NCBI RefSeq assembly: GCF_000425205.1
Contig: NZ_AULI01000001.1
Location: forward strand, 186,001 to 250,000
Length of the DNA: 64,000 nt
From: Pontibacillus halophilus JSM 076056 = DSM 19796
GTDB taxonomy: Bacteria; Bacillota; Bacilli; Bacillales; BH030062
Direction of reading: 5' to 3'
Position numbers and translations under genes: made by a program. The notes under the pieces were generated by a model that saw only the letters and a list, made by a program, of their open reading frames with translations, was not told the DNA's origin and did not search any database. Positions 31,359-40,098 of the stretch are shown piece by piece. Each line of letters begins with the position of its first letter. Within the stretch, counting starts at the first letter, position 1.

Positions 31359-31799
31359 TTATTTGTTTTCGTAAGAAGTAATCTTCTCTACTCGGTTGGC
31401 ATGACGCCCACCTTCAAATTCACCTTGTAGCCACGTTTTCGCAATTTCACGAGCAAGTCCTGGTCCAATTACTCGTTCACCCATCGCCAATACATTGGTG
31501 TCATTGTGTTCACGAGTTACCTTGGCTGTAAATAGGTCGTGAACGAGTGCGCATCGCACGCCTTTCACTTTATTTGCAGAAATTGACATACCGATGCCAG
31601 TCCCACAAATCAGAATCCCTCTGTCAAATTCACCATTCGCTACTCGCTCAGCAGCTGGAATTCCATAATCCGGATAATCTACAGAACCTTCACAATCACA
31701 ACCAAGGTCTGTATACTCAATATTCATTTCTTCTAATAGGTTGGCTACTTCCTTTCGGATGTTGACGCCACCATGATCTGATGCAAGAATTACTCTCAT
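31359..31799 (-). CDS. rpiB: Ribose-5-phosphate isomerase B
   Basis: RpiB interconverts ribose 5-phosphate and ribulose 5-phosphate in the pentose phosphate pathway. The 146-residue protein has the family motifs ASDHGG, DYPDYG, GILICGTGIGMSI with catalytic Cys65, and HNDTNVLAMGERVIG. Length is standard. It corresponds to ywlF of B. subtilis and lies 18 bases after the chemoreceptor gene. Confidence 0.96.
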   Translation of the reverse strand: MRVILASDHGGVNIRKEVANLLEEMNIEYTDLGCDCEGSVDYPDYGIPAAERVANGEFDRGILICGTGIGMSISANKVKGVRCALVHDLFTAKVTREHNDTNVLAMGERVIGPGLAREIAKTWLQGEFEGGRHANRVEKITSYENK

Positions 31800-31817
31800 C
31801 GTTCACTTCCCCTTTCT

Positions 31818-33107
31818 CTATGTATGGAATTGCTCAATTTCGTTCTTCAGTTGCTTCGCTTGTTCAGTTAAGGAAAGCGTGCGTTCATTAATCTCTTGAA
31901 TTAAACCGGTCTGTTCTTGAATGGATGCACTCATTTCCTGTGTACCAGCTGAAGTCTCCTCTGCAATCGCAGATACCTCTTGAGATTGTAACGAGGTTTG
32001 GCGGAGCTGTTCAAGCTGTTGGTCGACAAGATTTGAAATGGATGTAACAGATTGAGCTACGTCTTGAACCGAAGTCGTCATATTCGAAATAGCATCGTCC
32101 GCACGTTGCCCCTTCGCCGCTTCCTCACTAGCGAAAGTAACTTGGTCTTCGATTCTTGACACAACCTGTGCCACATCCGACTGCATGGTCGTAACTAAAT
32201 TTCGTATGTTTTGAACCGACTTGGCGCTCTCATCTGCTAGCTTACGAACCTCTTCTGCTACTACCGCAAACCCTTTGCCATGTTCACCTGCTCGAGCGGC
32301 TTCAATGGAAGCATTCAAGGCAAGTAAATTCGTTTGGTCCGCTATATCCCCAACTAAAGAAATAATATGGCCAACTTCTGTTGCGTTCTTCTCCATACGC
32401 CGAACGTCTTCCAATGAAGATTGTTGCCCTACAGACAACTGCTGGATGCCAGCAACAACGGATTGAATGACAACCTTCCCATCTTCCAGGGCAACAAGCA
32501 TGTGATTCGATTGTTGCTTGGAAGCGTCCGCTTGGTCTTGAACATTCTTTGCTAATTGAACAGATGACTCGATAGACTCTGCCGTGTGTTGAACAGATTG
32601 TGAAGAACTTTCTGCCCCTTGAGAGATCTCATAAATGGCATCTTCAACAAGCCCCGCTTGCTTCGTCGCTTCGTTCGTATCAGATTGAATCGACGATGCT
32701 GTAGCGCTTGTCTGTTCAAAATTGGAATGGATGTTGTGAACCATTGAACGAATATTTTGAAGCATACCGTTAAACGCAACACTTAGCGCTCGAATCTCAT
32801 CATCCGATTTCGGAACGTCCACGTCCTGACCGAGGTCCCCTTCTGAAGCCTTAGTCGCCACTCGCTCTAAGTTCTTTAGCGGTTTCGTGATAAGCCCTGC
32901 AGCGATCGTCGCCAAGATCCCTGACCACATAATCCCCATAATGAGTGTAATAATCGTAAAGCCTTGCTCCGACAATCCAACATAATCCCCTACCATGTTA
33001 TACAACACGTAAATAAAGAACGCACTCGTTGTATAGGTTATGAGTGCGAGTGCGGTTGTAAACAGGACGAGCTTCCGCCTCAAGCTAAAACGATATTTTC
33101 TTCTCAC
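31818..33107 (-). CDS. Methyl-accepting chemotaxis protein without extracellular sensor domain
   Basis: The 429-residue receptor has two transmembrane helices (about 12-35 and 50-73) joined by only some 14 residues, a HAMP linker (about 74-125) and a full signalling domain whose tip ([28 protein letters not shown] split over the hairpin) binds CheA/CheW. With no outer ligand domain it must sense membrane state, cytoplasmic signals or a partner. The start is GTG 33105-33107 behind GGGGGAG. It is inserted between rpiB and ywlE relative to B. subtilis. Confidence 0.92.
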   Translation of the reverse strand: MRRKYRFSLRRKLVLFTTALALITYTTSAFFIYVLYNMVGDYVGLSEQGFTIITLIMGIMWSGILATIAAGLITKPLKNLERVATKASEGDLGQDVDVPKSDDEIRALSVAFNGMLQNIRSMVHNIHSNFEQTSATASSIQSDTNEATKQAGLVEDAIYEISQGAESSSQSVQHTAESIESSVQLAKNVQDQADASKQQSNHMLVALEDGKVVIQSVVAGIQQLSVGQQSSLEDVRRMEKNATEVGHIISLVGDIADQTNLLALNASIEAARAGEHGKGFAVVAEEVRKLADESAKSVQNIRNLVTTMQSDVAQVVSRIEDQVTFASEEAAKGQRADDAISNMTTSVQDVAQSVTSISNLVDQQLEQLRQTSLQSQEVSAIAEETSAGTQEMSASIQEQTGLIQEINERTLSLTEQAKQLKNEIEQFHT

Positions 33108-33128
33108 CCTAACTCCCCCTAAGATGAA

Positions 33129-33749
33129 TTATCCTCTGTTATTGTCCACCTTTTGGATAAGAAGTTCAATATGTTTTTCAATCTCTTCAAGCGTTGAATC
33201 ATACACGGATTGATTGCCGCCGAATGGGTCATTAATATCTAATGTTGGTAAGTTCCGCTCAATTTCACGAATGAGTTCAATCTCTTCATTTAAATGTTGA
33301 TACAAGGCCATTTCAAGCTCTGCTTGAGAATTGTATTTATCTTTATTCTTCTGCATAAATACAGCTTTTTTGTCCTCCATCGTTGCGTAGGCTTCCGTTA
33401 ACCTATCCCAGCTACTCGCCTTATCATAGAGAGCGTACTCCTTTAATGTATACACTTTCGCTTCGTGTTCTGGGAAGTGCATGATTACACTCTCTTTGTG
33501 GCGTGCCGTCATCGTTAACACGAGGTCAGCCCATTGAATCAACCCTTCCTCGAGCGGCTGTGAGGAGTGGTTAATTGCATATCCCTTCTTATCAAGGGCT
33601 TGTTCCGATTGAGGTGTCGCTTTCCCATTCGTTTGGGCAAACAACCCCGCCGATTGTACGTTGTAACGGTCATCTTTGGCTTTCAATACGGCTTCTGCCA
33701 TCGGGCTTCTGCACGTATTCCCTGTGCATACAAATAAGACGTTTTTCAT
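33129..33749 (-). CDS. ywlE: Protein-arginine phosphatase YwlE with an internal insertion
   Basis: YwlE removes phosphate from arginine residues marked by McsB, opposing the ClpCP degradation tag. The N-terminal loop CTGNTCRS (Cys8 to Arg14) has Thr12, the residue that marks arginine phosphatases; tyrosine phosphatases have Ile or Leu there. The general acid lies in NDPFGG (Asp174). The protein has 206 residues against about 150 in B. subtilis: residues 106-170, between TLKEY and DINDPFGG, are an extra, mostly helical and charged segment. The insertion keeps the frame and both flanks are intact, so it is a real extension. It lies upstream of the chemoreceptor gene. Confidence 0.93.
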   Translation of the reverse strand: MKNVLFVCTGNTCRSPMAEAVLKAKDDRYNVQSAGLFAQTNGKATPQSEQALDKKGYAINHSSQPLEEGLIQWADLVLTMTARHKESVIMHFPEHEAKVYTLKEYALYDKASSWDRLTEAYATMEDKKAVFMQKNKDKYNSQAELEMALYQHLNEEIELIREIERNLPTLDINDPFGGNQSVYDSTLEEIEKHIELLIQKVDNNRG

Positions 33750-33828
33750 TGTAGCTCCCTCGCAATACTAGACTTTCCCTCTATTATAGCACAGCTCTTT
33801 ATAGGTTAATAGAAAGCTAAAGCCCCGC

Positions 33829-34386
33829 TCAACCAAAAATCAGCTGTAATCCGAAGCCACACAATATGCTTCCACCGAACATTTCACTATAATTCCCAAG
33901 TAACCCCTGCACCTTCCGTCCAAGCAAGAGACCTGCCCATGTAAGTGTGGTTGCCGCAATGCCGAATAATAGGAGAGAAAGAAGCGTCTTCGCACCCGAC
34001 ATCCCTAAACTTAGCCCAACCGAGAAGCTGTCTAAACTTACGCTTAACGCGAACAGGACGAGTCCAACTCCTATCGGTTGCATAATCGTTTCTTCACCTT
34101 TACGGAAAGAAGAATAAAACATTTGAACACCAAGGACACAAAGTAGAACCCCTCCCCCGAGATTCGCAATAGACCCAAACTGACTGGACAGGACTCGTCC
34201 AAGTACCATACCTGAAAAAGGCATGATTACATGGAATGCCCCTACTGTCAGGCCAACAATAGCAATTCTCCTCATTCGTATCGGAATCATCCCCATACCA
34301 AGCCCTATTGAAAAAGCGTCCATCCCTAGCGCAATGGCCATCATGGACAGCGTAATCATCTCTCCTGCAAACGGAAATATTCCCAT
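33829..34386 (-). CDS. mntP: Manganese efflux pump MntP
   Basis: MntP exports manganese. The 185-residue protein has six predicted helices with the two conserved Asp-containing repeats, ALGMDAFSIGLG in helix 1 and SVSLDSFSVGLSLG in helix 4. It corresponds to ywlD beside ywlC. The ATG (34384-34386) is preceded by GAGGGGG at seven bases, and this site forms the 3' arm of a strong hairpin (34394-34430), so ribosome access should depend on the hairpin. Confidence 0.93.
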   Translation of the reverse strand: MGIFPFAGEMITLSMMAIALGMDAFSIGLGMGMIPIRMRRIAIVGLTVGAFHVIMPFSGMVLGRVLSSQFGSIANLGGGVLLCVLGVQMFYSSFRKGEETIMQPIGVGLVLFALSVSLDSFSVGLSLGMSGAKTLLSLLLFGIAATTLTWAGLLLGRKVQGLLGNYSEMFGGSILCGFGLQLIFG

Positions 34387-34393
34387 ACAAAAA

Positions 34394-34430
34394 CCCCCTC
34401 GGACATGCTAGTTCAGCATATGCAAGGGGG
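34394..34430 (-). promoter_or_regulatory. Hairpin containing the mntP ribosome binding site
   Basis: On the minus strand CCCCCTTG...CGAGGGGG pair, with further pairing of ATGCT/AGCAT inside. Five T residues and the mntP ATG follow directly. The structure looks like an intrinsic terminator after ywlC and also buries the GAGGGGG site of mntP, so it could limit mntP expression at either level. Confidence 0.7.
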
Positions 34431-34445
34431 GTTATCTTTAGAAGG

Positions 34446-35501
34446 TTATGGTTGGACGATTGTTTCAGATGCCGCTTTCCTCAAACGGTTCATGACAGCA
34501 ACACCCATACCTTCTTCAGGAAAGACTTCAGATAAGATGACATCCACATCTTTCGTATTAAAGGAACGTAAGGCGTTATACAATCCTACTGCCACTTCAT
34601 TAAGAGAAGCCCTCGAACCATATACGTGCACGAAATCCGCCTGCTCCACTTCAGGGGCAAGCTCTTCAGAAGCCATGACGCCTACCTTCTTCCCATTTTG
34701 TTGTAATACAGCGATTTGAGCTTTAAAGAATGGAACATCCCCTTCAACAAGCCATAGCGGGGCTTCAGGGGCATAATGGGTATATTTCATGCCAGGAGAA
34801 CGGGGCTGATCATCGGCATTTAGAGAGGACTCGTCATTGCCAACCGGACCAGCAACCGCTTCGATTTGTTCCTTTGTAATCCCACCTGGCCGCAAAATTA
34901 TAGGTTTGTCGCCCGTACAATCTACTACTGTAGACTCTACGCCAATTCCAGTGGCCCCACCGTCCACAATACCAGCAATCCGACCTTCTAAATCTTCATA
35001 TACGTGCTGCGCAGTCGTCGGGCTAGGACGTCCAGAACGATTGGCACTTGGTGCTGCAAGAGGCAGGTTGGCAGTCTCTAATAGCGCCTTTGCTACAGGA
35101 TGGTCCGGGATTCGAACTGCGACAGTTGATAGTCCTGCTGTAACATTCGGAGCGGAGACTCCATTGCTCTTCATAATAAGGGTGAGGGGGCCCGGAGCGT
35201 AAGCATCTATCAATGCGTGCGCCATCGGCGGAATGGATTCCACAACCTCATACACCTGCTCTTTATTGCCTACGTGAACAATGAGCGGATTGTCTGAAGG
35301 TCGTCCCTTCGCATCAAATATGGCTTGAACAGCTTCTTCATTCGTTGCATCTGCTCCCAATCCATATACAGTCTCTGTCGGGAACGCAACTACTTGCTGT
35401 TGTTGCAGCAACGCAGCAGCTTCTTGAACAAACGATTGATCAATATGGGTTGGGTCTATTTGCCAATAACTTGTTTGATATGGTTTCACTTGCCGAAGCA
35501 T
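34446..35501 (-). CDS. ywlC: L-threonylcarbamoyladenylate synthase (Sua5/YwlC)
   Basis: This enzyme makes threonylcarbamoyl-AMP from threonine, bicarbonate and ATP for t6A formation at position 37 of ANN-decoding tRNAs. The 351-residue protein has the YrdC domain (VVAFPTETVYGLGADA, KGRPSDNPLIVH, APSANRSGRPSPT) and the additional C-terminal Sua5 domain after the SPGMKYTHYAP linker. Length is normal for Sua5 type. AAAGG directly abuts ATG 35499-35501, so the GTG at 35487-35489 is an alternative start. Confidence 0.95.
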   Translation of the reverse strand: MLRQVKPYQTSYWQIDPTHIDQSFVQEAAALLQQQQVVAFPTETVYGLGADATNEEAVQAIFDAKGRPSDNPLIVHVGNKEQVYEVVESIPPMAHALIDAYAPGPLTLIMKSNGVSAPNVTAGLSTVAVRIPDHPVAKALLETANLPLAAPSANRSGRPSPTTAQHVYEDLEGRIAGIVDGGATGIGVESTVVDCTGDKPIILRPGGITKEQIEAVAGPVGNDESSLNADDQPRSPGMKYTHYAPEAPLWLVEGDVPFFKAQIAVLQQNGKKVGVMASEELAPEVEQADFVHVYGSRASLNEVAVGLYNALRSFNTKDVDVILSEVFPEEGMGVAVMNRLRKAASETIVQP

Positions 35502-35561
35502 CCTTTCTTACTCTATCTTTCCTCATTATGAACGGATGTACATACGTTGTGCAACTTTAAT

Positions 35562-35587
35562 GTGTAACCTTATCCAATGCCGGGTAT
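35562..35587 (+). promoter_or_regulatory. Likely sigma-B promoter of the ohr gene
   Basis: GTGTAA (35562-35567), a 14-base spacer and GGGTAT (35582-35587) fit the sigma-B consensus GTTTAA-N12-15-GGGTAT with one mismatch, 36 bases before the start codon. B. subtilis ohrB is a sigma-B gene. I see no OhrR-type operator. Confidence 0.7.
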
Positions 35588-35623
35588 ACAAACAACGTAA
35601 CTCGATTTAAGGAGGTTGTTCAC

Positions 35624-36040
35624 ATGAAAACTCTATATACTGCACAAGCAACTGCACAAGGCGGACGCGATGGAAACGTTAAAAGCTCAGATGGCAAAGT
35701 TGATCACAACTTAAACACACCAGAAGAGCTAGGCGGTCAGGGAGGTAACGGTACAAACCCTGAGCAACTCTTTGCAGCCGGCTATTCTGCTTGCTTCGAT
35801 GGTGCACTAAACCTTGTCGCTAGCCAAGCGAACGAAGACATTGAATCATCCGTTACAGCAGACGTTCACATTGGCAAGACAAGCGAAGGTCTTGGTCTAG
35901 GCGCCACACTTACAGTAGAGATTAAAGGTGTGGACCAATCCAGAGCCGAAGAACTTGTCCAAAAAGCTCACGAAACATGCCCATACTCGAAAGCTACGCG
36001 AGGAAATATGGACGTAGAGCTTGTTACGAAAGCCGTGTAA
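35624..36040 (+). CDS. ohrB: Organic hydroperoxide resistance protein (Ohr/OsmC family)
   Basis: Ohr proteins reduce organic hydroperoxides using a pair of cysteines. The 138-residue protein has both: the peroxidatic Cys in GYSACFDGAL and the second in ETCPYSKATRGNMDV. The start ATG follows TAAGGAGG. Choice of ohrB over ohrA rests on the sigma-B type promoter and the absence of a neighbouring ohrR or OhrR operator, so it is less certain than the family. It is monocistronic with its own terminator. Confidence 0.92.
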   Translation: MKTLYTAQATAQGGRDGNVKSSDGKVDHNLNTPEELGGQGGNGTNPEQLFAAGYSACFDGALNLVASQANEDIESSVTADVHIGKTSEGLGLGATLTVEIKGVDQSRAEELVQKAHETCPYSKATRGNMDVELVTKAV

Positions 36041-36049
36041 CTTTAGAGA

Positions 36050-36082
36050 AAGGCTGCCGACTCTAACCGGCAGCCTTTTTTC
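36050..36082 (+). terminator. Terminator of the ohr gene
   Basis: A GGCTGCCG/CGGCAGCC stem with an eight-base loop is followed by six T residues, just after the ohr stop codon. Confidence 0.95.
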
Positions 36083-36275
36083 TATCCACATTTTATCCCC
36101 CTACATCATCTCCCATTTCCTACCTTCGCTATGCCGAGTTTTTCGACATCTTTCAACATTATTTACACTTATCCACTTGACTTTACAGTATCTAAATCTT
36201 ATCCTCACCATTTCCACACGTAATAACAAGATATACACACCACTTATCCACAGGTGTGTATAAGTTTGTTGATAA
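36082..36275. promoter_or_regulatory. Cluster of DnaA boxes
   Basis: Between the ohr terminator and the GNAT-like gene there are two perfect TTATNCACA boxes facing each other: TTATCCACA at 36244-36252 (plus) and TTATACACA at 36255-36263 (minus). One-mismatch copies occur at 36082-36090, 36169-36177, 36199-36207, 36231-36239 (plus) and 36267-36275 (minus). The perfect pair sits in a 9-bp inverted repeat (ATACACACC 36233-36241, GGTGTGTAT 36253-36261). Two further perfect boxes fall inside the next genes (36518-36526 and 37131-37139). B. subtilis has a DnaA-box cluster near ywlC that titrates DnaA; position and density suggest the same here. Confidence 0.8.
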
Positions 36276-36278
36276 TTT

Positions 36279-36701
36279 TCAGTTTATTTCAAACCTCCAC
36301 CATGACCCTTGGGGTATGTCTTGTTCATGGAGTTCAGAAGGGATAGCGCTTTCTTCAATTGGAGTAAATTGATTTGCAAGAAATAACGGCTCTAGAGCGG
36401 ACTGGTGGCACAACACATACACGTCTTGATACCCTTCTTCTTCCGCCTTTTTCTGGACAAGTTGCATAACAGTCATAATAAATGCGGGGTCCATTCCTTC
36501 TTTCAATAAGACGCTTCTTATCCACACCGCACGCTCTGTTACGGGGACAAGGGAGAAGAATCCACTTGTTTCGCCCTCCATTTCCACAAACCATCCACAA
36601 TGAAGCAGTTGAGGTTCATTCTTTATCGTATCAAGACGAGTTTGGAAGAACTTATTGATATCCTCTCGCTCATATTCGTTCGTTCGTTTCACTTCGATCA
36701 T
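36279..36701 (-). CDS. GNAT-like protein of unknown substrate
   Basis: The 140-residue cytoplasmic protein has weak N-acetyltransferase character: an alternating beta/alpha pattern, a central strand (SGFFSLVPVTERAVWIRSVLL), the helix after it (MTVMQLVQKKAEEEGYQDVYVLC) and a C-terminal 'FLANQFTPIEE' segment like the end of a GNAT domain. The acetyl-CoA binding R/QxxGxG/A motif is not visible, so it may not be an active enzyme. It lies between spoIIR and ywlC, where B. subtilis has ywlA/ywlB. One perfect DnaA box falls inside it (36518-36526). Confidence 0.65.
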   Translation of the reverse strand: MIEVKRTNEYEREDINKFFQTRLDTIKNEPQLLHCGWFVEMEGETSGFFSLVPVTERAVWIRSVLLKEGMDPAFIMTVMQLVQKKAEEEGYQDVYVLCHQSALEPLFLANQFTPIEESAIPSELHEQDIPQGSWWRFEIN

Positions 36702-36766
36702 TCAATCGACCTCCTAGTAGATTAGCTATCACTAGTCTATGAAAGAACGAAGGAACTATGATAGTT

Positions 36767-37426
36767 TTAAAGAAATCCGAACCATTCCGTTAAGAAGAAC
36801 TTCACTTCAACCTCTTCTTCACCCTCTTCAAGAACGTGCTGAACAACCGCTTCTTCCTTCTCACTCACATCTTCAAGCTCTGCCTCGTCATCAAGGCCAA
36901 TACCTGATGCCGGTTTCTCTACGGTAGCTCCGTTTCCGAAATCCAAGAAACACATTGGCGGAAATAACACACACCACCAATTCGCCCCTTCTCCGTCTCC
37001 TATTGTAATCAAGATGGCCTCATACTCTCCTGCTGGATAAATATAAGAACCATAGAGCTTCGTTGGGAAGGTAACAGAACGATCGTACTCAACTGTATAG
37101 GGTTGATGAGCTCCCGCTTCTGTTAACACGTTATCCACAATGGCTTCAATTTCATCTAAATTCTCTTGAATGACAACTCGCGCATCCACAATGGTGTCCA
37201 TTTCCTTGACCCACTCCGTAATCTCTCGGTTCACTGCATCACGTACATCGCGCTTTAGCTTTTGATCCTCTTCTACATCACTATTTGCCAATATTCTTAA
37301 ACGGATTGCCTCATCCGGAATCACTTCATAGTTCAGAGCTTCTGTCTGTGTCTTTGTAAAGAAGAATAAACTCGTTCCCATCACAAACAATAAGAGCATC
37401 ACCGCTAGCATACGTTTTTTCATCAT
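36767..37426 (-). CDS. spoIIR: Stage II sporulation protein R (SpoIIR)
   Basis: SpoIIR is made in the forespore, exported into the space between the membranes, and triggers SpoIIGA to process pro-sigma-E in the mother cell. The 219-residue protein has a signal segment (1-22) and the family landmarks NYEVIPDEAIRLRILANSD, LKRDVRDAVN, FPTKLYGSYIYPAGEYEA and GANWWCVLFPPMCFLD. The C-terminal EAVVQHVLEEGEEEVEVKFFLTEW part is typical in position but acidic. It corresponds to the place between ywlA/B and prmC in B. subtilis. Confidence 0.96.
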   Translation of the reverse strand: MMKKRMLAVMLLLFVMGTSLFFFTKTQTEALNYEVIPDEAIRLRILANSDVEEDQKLKRDVRDAVNREITEWVKEMDTIVDARVVIQENLDEIEAIVDNVLTEAGAHQPYTVEYDRSVTFPTKLYGSYIYPAGEYEAILITIGDGEGANWWCVLFPPMCFLDFGNGATVEKPASGIGLDDEAELEDVSEKEEAVVQHVLEEGEEEVEVKFFLTEWFGFL

Positions 37427-37539
37427 TCCCTCTCCCCCGTCCCGTATTTCTAGTAGACAGTATGGGGGAGAAACGAAAGAATTAAACCATGAATCTAGTA
37501 AAACGTTGTGACAAAATTCTCTCTATCCCCTTACCCACA

Positions 37540-37574
37540 AAAAAAGCCTGCCCCTCCTATACGGAGAGCCAGGC
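37540..37574 (-). terminator. Terminator overlapping the end of prmC
   Basis: GCCTGGCTCTCC pairs with GGAGGGGCAGGC through a TATA-side loop, followed on the minus strand by seven T residues. The upstream arm is inside the prmC coding sequence. Confidence 0.85.
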
Positions 37575-38420
37575 AAATACCATTCGTTCATTTCCATTTA
37601 AATCGTTCACAACTTCTGGTGTAGAAGCTGGGAATTTAGATTGGATAAGATTACGTACATCTGAACCTTGATTGTAGCCAATCTCAAAGGCAAGTAACGT
37701 CTCTGATTTAGAAACATAAGGCAATTGGGCAACAATCGCACGGTAGGCATCAAGCCCGTCCTTCCCTGCAAATAAGGCAAGATGTGGGTCGTAATTCTTC
37801 ACAACATCCGATAAGGAATCAAGATCACCTTCAGGAATATAAGGCGGGTTCGAAACGATTAGATCAAACGTTTGATCAAGTACAGGTTCTAGGAAACTGC
37901 CTTCATAGAAAGTGATGTCCGTCCCGTGTTCTTCTCTATTTCGCTTCGCAACACAGAGTGCATCAGCTGATAAATCCACAGCACTGACAGACATCGAGGG
38001 CCATTCCTGCTTTAACGTAATCGGAATAATTCCGCTCCCTGTACCAATATCCACCGCATGAATCTGCTTCTTGTCCCACCCTCGTTCATTGAGACGGCGT
38101 AGAATCCCATCTACAAGCTCCTCGGTCTCTTGCCTAGGAACAAGCACGTGCTTATTCACGTTAAACTCTCTCCCAAAGAAGGAGGCTGTTCCAACAAGAT
38201 GCTGATACGGAACGCCATGCAAGGCATGCTCCCGTACATCCCGTTCGAAAGCTGTATATGCCTCATCTCCTATTGGGTCCGGAAGGTAGGCTAGCAATTG
38301 CGCGCGTGTAAACCCTAAATGATGAAGAAGAAGCAGTTCTCCCACATTCTTTTCTCTACCATGCTCCTCTAAAAAAAGAGAAGCCCAGTTGCGGGCTTCC
38401 AAAATGGTCTTCGTACTCAT
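37557..38420 (-). CDS. prmC: Release factor glutamine methyltransferase PrmC
   Basis: PrmC methylates the Gln of the GGQ motif in release factors. The 287-residue protein has the SAM-binding motif AVDIGTGSGIIPITL and the substrate-binding NPPY motif (VSNPPYIPEGD). GGAG lies before ATG 38418-38420, one base after the prfA stop codon; the TTG further upstream (38432) is less likely. Coupling to prfA puts enzyme and substrate in one transcript. Confidence 0.96.
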   Translation of the reverse strand: MSTKTILEARNWASLFLEEHGREKNVGELLLLHHLGFTRAQLLAYLPDPIGDEAYTAFERDVREHALHGVPYQHLVGTASFFGREFNVNKHVLVPRQETEELVDGILRRLNERGWDKKQIHAVDIGTGSGIIPITLKQEWPSMSVSAVDLSADALCVAKRNREEHGTDITFYEGSFLEPVLDQTFDLIVSNPPYIPEGDLDSLSDVVKNYDPHLALFAGKDGLDAYRAIVAQLPYVSKSETLLAFEIGYNQGSDVRNLIQSKFPASTPEVVNDLNGNERMVFAWLSV

Positions 38421-38421
38421 C

Positions 38422-39489
38422 TTATTCTCCAATTTGCTCGAGACGCTTCGTCTGCTCTTCGATAATTAGCGCTTCGATAAACTCTTCAATCTTACCTTCC
38501 ATGATTTGATCAAGCTTCTGGATGGTAAGGCCGATACGGTGGTCGGTTACACGATTCTGAGGGAAATTGTACGTACGGATACGTTCAGAACGGTCACCAG
38601 AACCAACAGCAGATTTACGGTTTTCATCGTATTCCGCCTGAGCTTCTTGTTGGAATTTCTCGTAGATACGAGCACGCAATACTTTCATTGCCTTTTCTTT
38701 GTTCTTAATCTGGGACTTTTCATCCTGACAAGATACTACAGTTCCTGTTGGCTCGTGAGTTAGACGCACGGCGGACATTGTTGTATTTACACTTTGTCCT
38801 CCAGGTCCACTAGAAGCGAACGTATCAACACGAATATCTTTCTCGTGAATTTCTACCTCTACTTCTTCTGCCTCAGGAAGTACAGCTACCGTCGCTGTAG
38901 ACGTATGAATACGTCCGCCAGATTCTGTAGCTGGTACACGTTGCACACGGTGTGCACCGTTCTCAAATTTAAACCTAGAATAAGCGCCTTTTCCATTAAT
39001 CATAAAGATCATTTCTTTATAACCGCCTACTTCACTTTCATGAGACTCAATGACTTCAAGCTTCCAGCCTTGTGACTCCGCGTAACGGGAATACATGCGA
39101 TAAAGATCCCCAGCAAATAAAGCCGCTTCGTCGCCACCCGCAGCACCACGGATTTCCATGATAACGTTCTTTTCGTCGTTCGGGTCTTTCGGAATAAGAA
39201 GAATCTTAAGACGCTCTTCAAGCTCTGCTTTCTGCTCGGAGAGTTCATTAATTTCTTCTTTCACCATTTCTTTCATCTCATCGTCTTCTTCGTCTAGCAT
39301 GGCTTTCGCATCATCTAGTTGCGAGGAAACGTCTTTGTATTGTTGATAAGCCTGGACTGTTTCAGTTAAGTCTGCTTGTTCCTTTGAGTATTCACGTAAC
39401 TTCTTGGAATCATTTACGATTTCCGGATCAGAGAGTAACTCGTTCAGTTTCTCGTATCTGTCCTCCAAGGTTTGAAGTCGTTCTAACAC
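38422..39489 (-). CDS. prfA: Peptide chain release factor 1
   Basis: RF1 reads UAA and UAG and triggers peptide release. The 355-residue protein has the GGQ loop ([12 protein letters not shown]), the [20 protein letters not shown] segment and the [14 protein letters not shown] segment. The open frame extends to 39573, but AGAGGTGG lies before GTG 39487-39489 and that start gives the usual length and N-terminus ([14 protein letters not shown]). Confidence 0.98.
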   Translation of the reverse strand: MLERLQTLEDRYEKLNELLSDPEIVNDSKKLREYSKEQADLTETVQAYQQYKDVSSQLDDAKAMLDEEDDEMKEMVKEEINELSEQKAELEERLKILLIPKDPNDEKNVIMEIRGAAGGDEAALFAGDLYRMYSRYAESQGWKLEVIESHESEVGGYKEMIFMINGKGAYSRFKFENGAHRVQRVPATESGGRIHTSTATVAVLPEAEEVEVEIHEKDIRVDTFASSGPGGQSVNTTMSAVRLTHEPTGTVVSCQDEKSQIKNKEKAMKVLRARIYEKFQQEAQAEYDENRKSAVGSGDRSERIRTYNFPQNRVTDHRIGLTIQKLDQIMEGKIEEFIEALIIEEQTKRLEQIGE

Positions 39490-39581
39490 TTTCAACCACC
39501 TCTTTTTTCTCCATAACAGTATAATTATAGTATAGCCCTTGTGTAGAGTCAAAGAAGTGTGAAGAGAAAACAAGCGAACAC

Positions 39582-39995
39582 TTAATTCACACGCACCTTA
39601 ATGGTGTAGCGGGGCAGTGCTTTCTGAACGGATTTACGCACTTTGTCAGCGTAGACCATCGCTTCATCCTGTGAGGTTAGTCCATCTACATGCACATGAA
39701 CGTAAGCTTGTGATCCACGTATGCTAATCCGCTTTACATCCACACCCTCTACGAGCTCTGCTCCTTCTCTTGCTTTCTCTCGGTCAGGACCGATGCCCCA
39801 CGTCTTCCCTAATTGGTCGACCTGCATCGGATTGTCTGACTCTGAGTAACCTGGTTCACGGTCAGAAGCTTTCTCAAGCGTGTTCGCTGTCCTCTTAAAA
39901 AACTGCACATCTTTGACGTCATTCGTTGAGCCTTCTTCTGTAGTACCGCACGCACCCAATGTTCCGATTAGGAATATCATCATCAACCATCTCAT
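39582..39995 (-). CDS. YhcN/YlaJ-type sporulation lipoprotein
   Basis: From ATG 39993-39995 the 137-residue protein has a lipoprotein signal with lipobox GTLGAC (Cys16) and a BON-like domain ([17 protein letters not shown], then AYVHVHVDG, and [17 protein letters not shown]). This is the YhcN/YlaJ family of sporulation lipoproteins, which decorate the spore envelope or affect germination. The frame open to 40058 would remove the signal from the N-terminus, so it is not used. It lies between tdk and prfA. Confidence 0.8.
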   Translation of the reverse strand: MRWLMMIFLIGTLGACGTTEEGSTNDVKDVQFFKRTANTLEKASDREPGYSESDNPMQVDQLGKTWGIGPDREKAREGAELVEGVDVKRISIRGSQAYVHVHVDGLTSQDEAMVYADKVRKSVQKALPRYTIKVRVN

Positions 39996-40058
39996 ACTCT
40001 CCATCCTCTCAGTATGTGTGTTGAAAGTAGTTTCCCACGGTTTCTTTGGGTCATGCAT

Positions 40059-40092
40059 AAAAAAAGGGCCGCCTCACAAACGGAGACAGCCT
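40059..40092 (-). terminator. Terminator of tdk
   Basis: A 9-bp stem (40067-40075 with 40083-40091) with two wobble pairs is followed on the minus strand by seven T residues. Confidence 0.85.
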
Positions 40093-40098
40093 ATTTTC

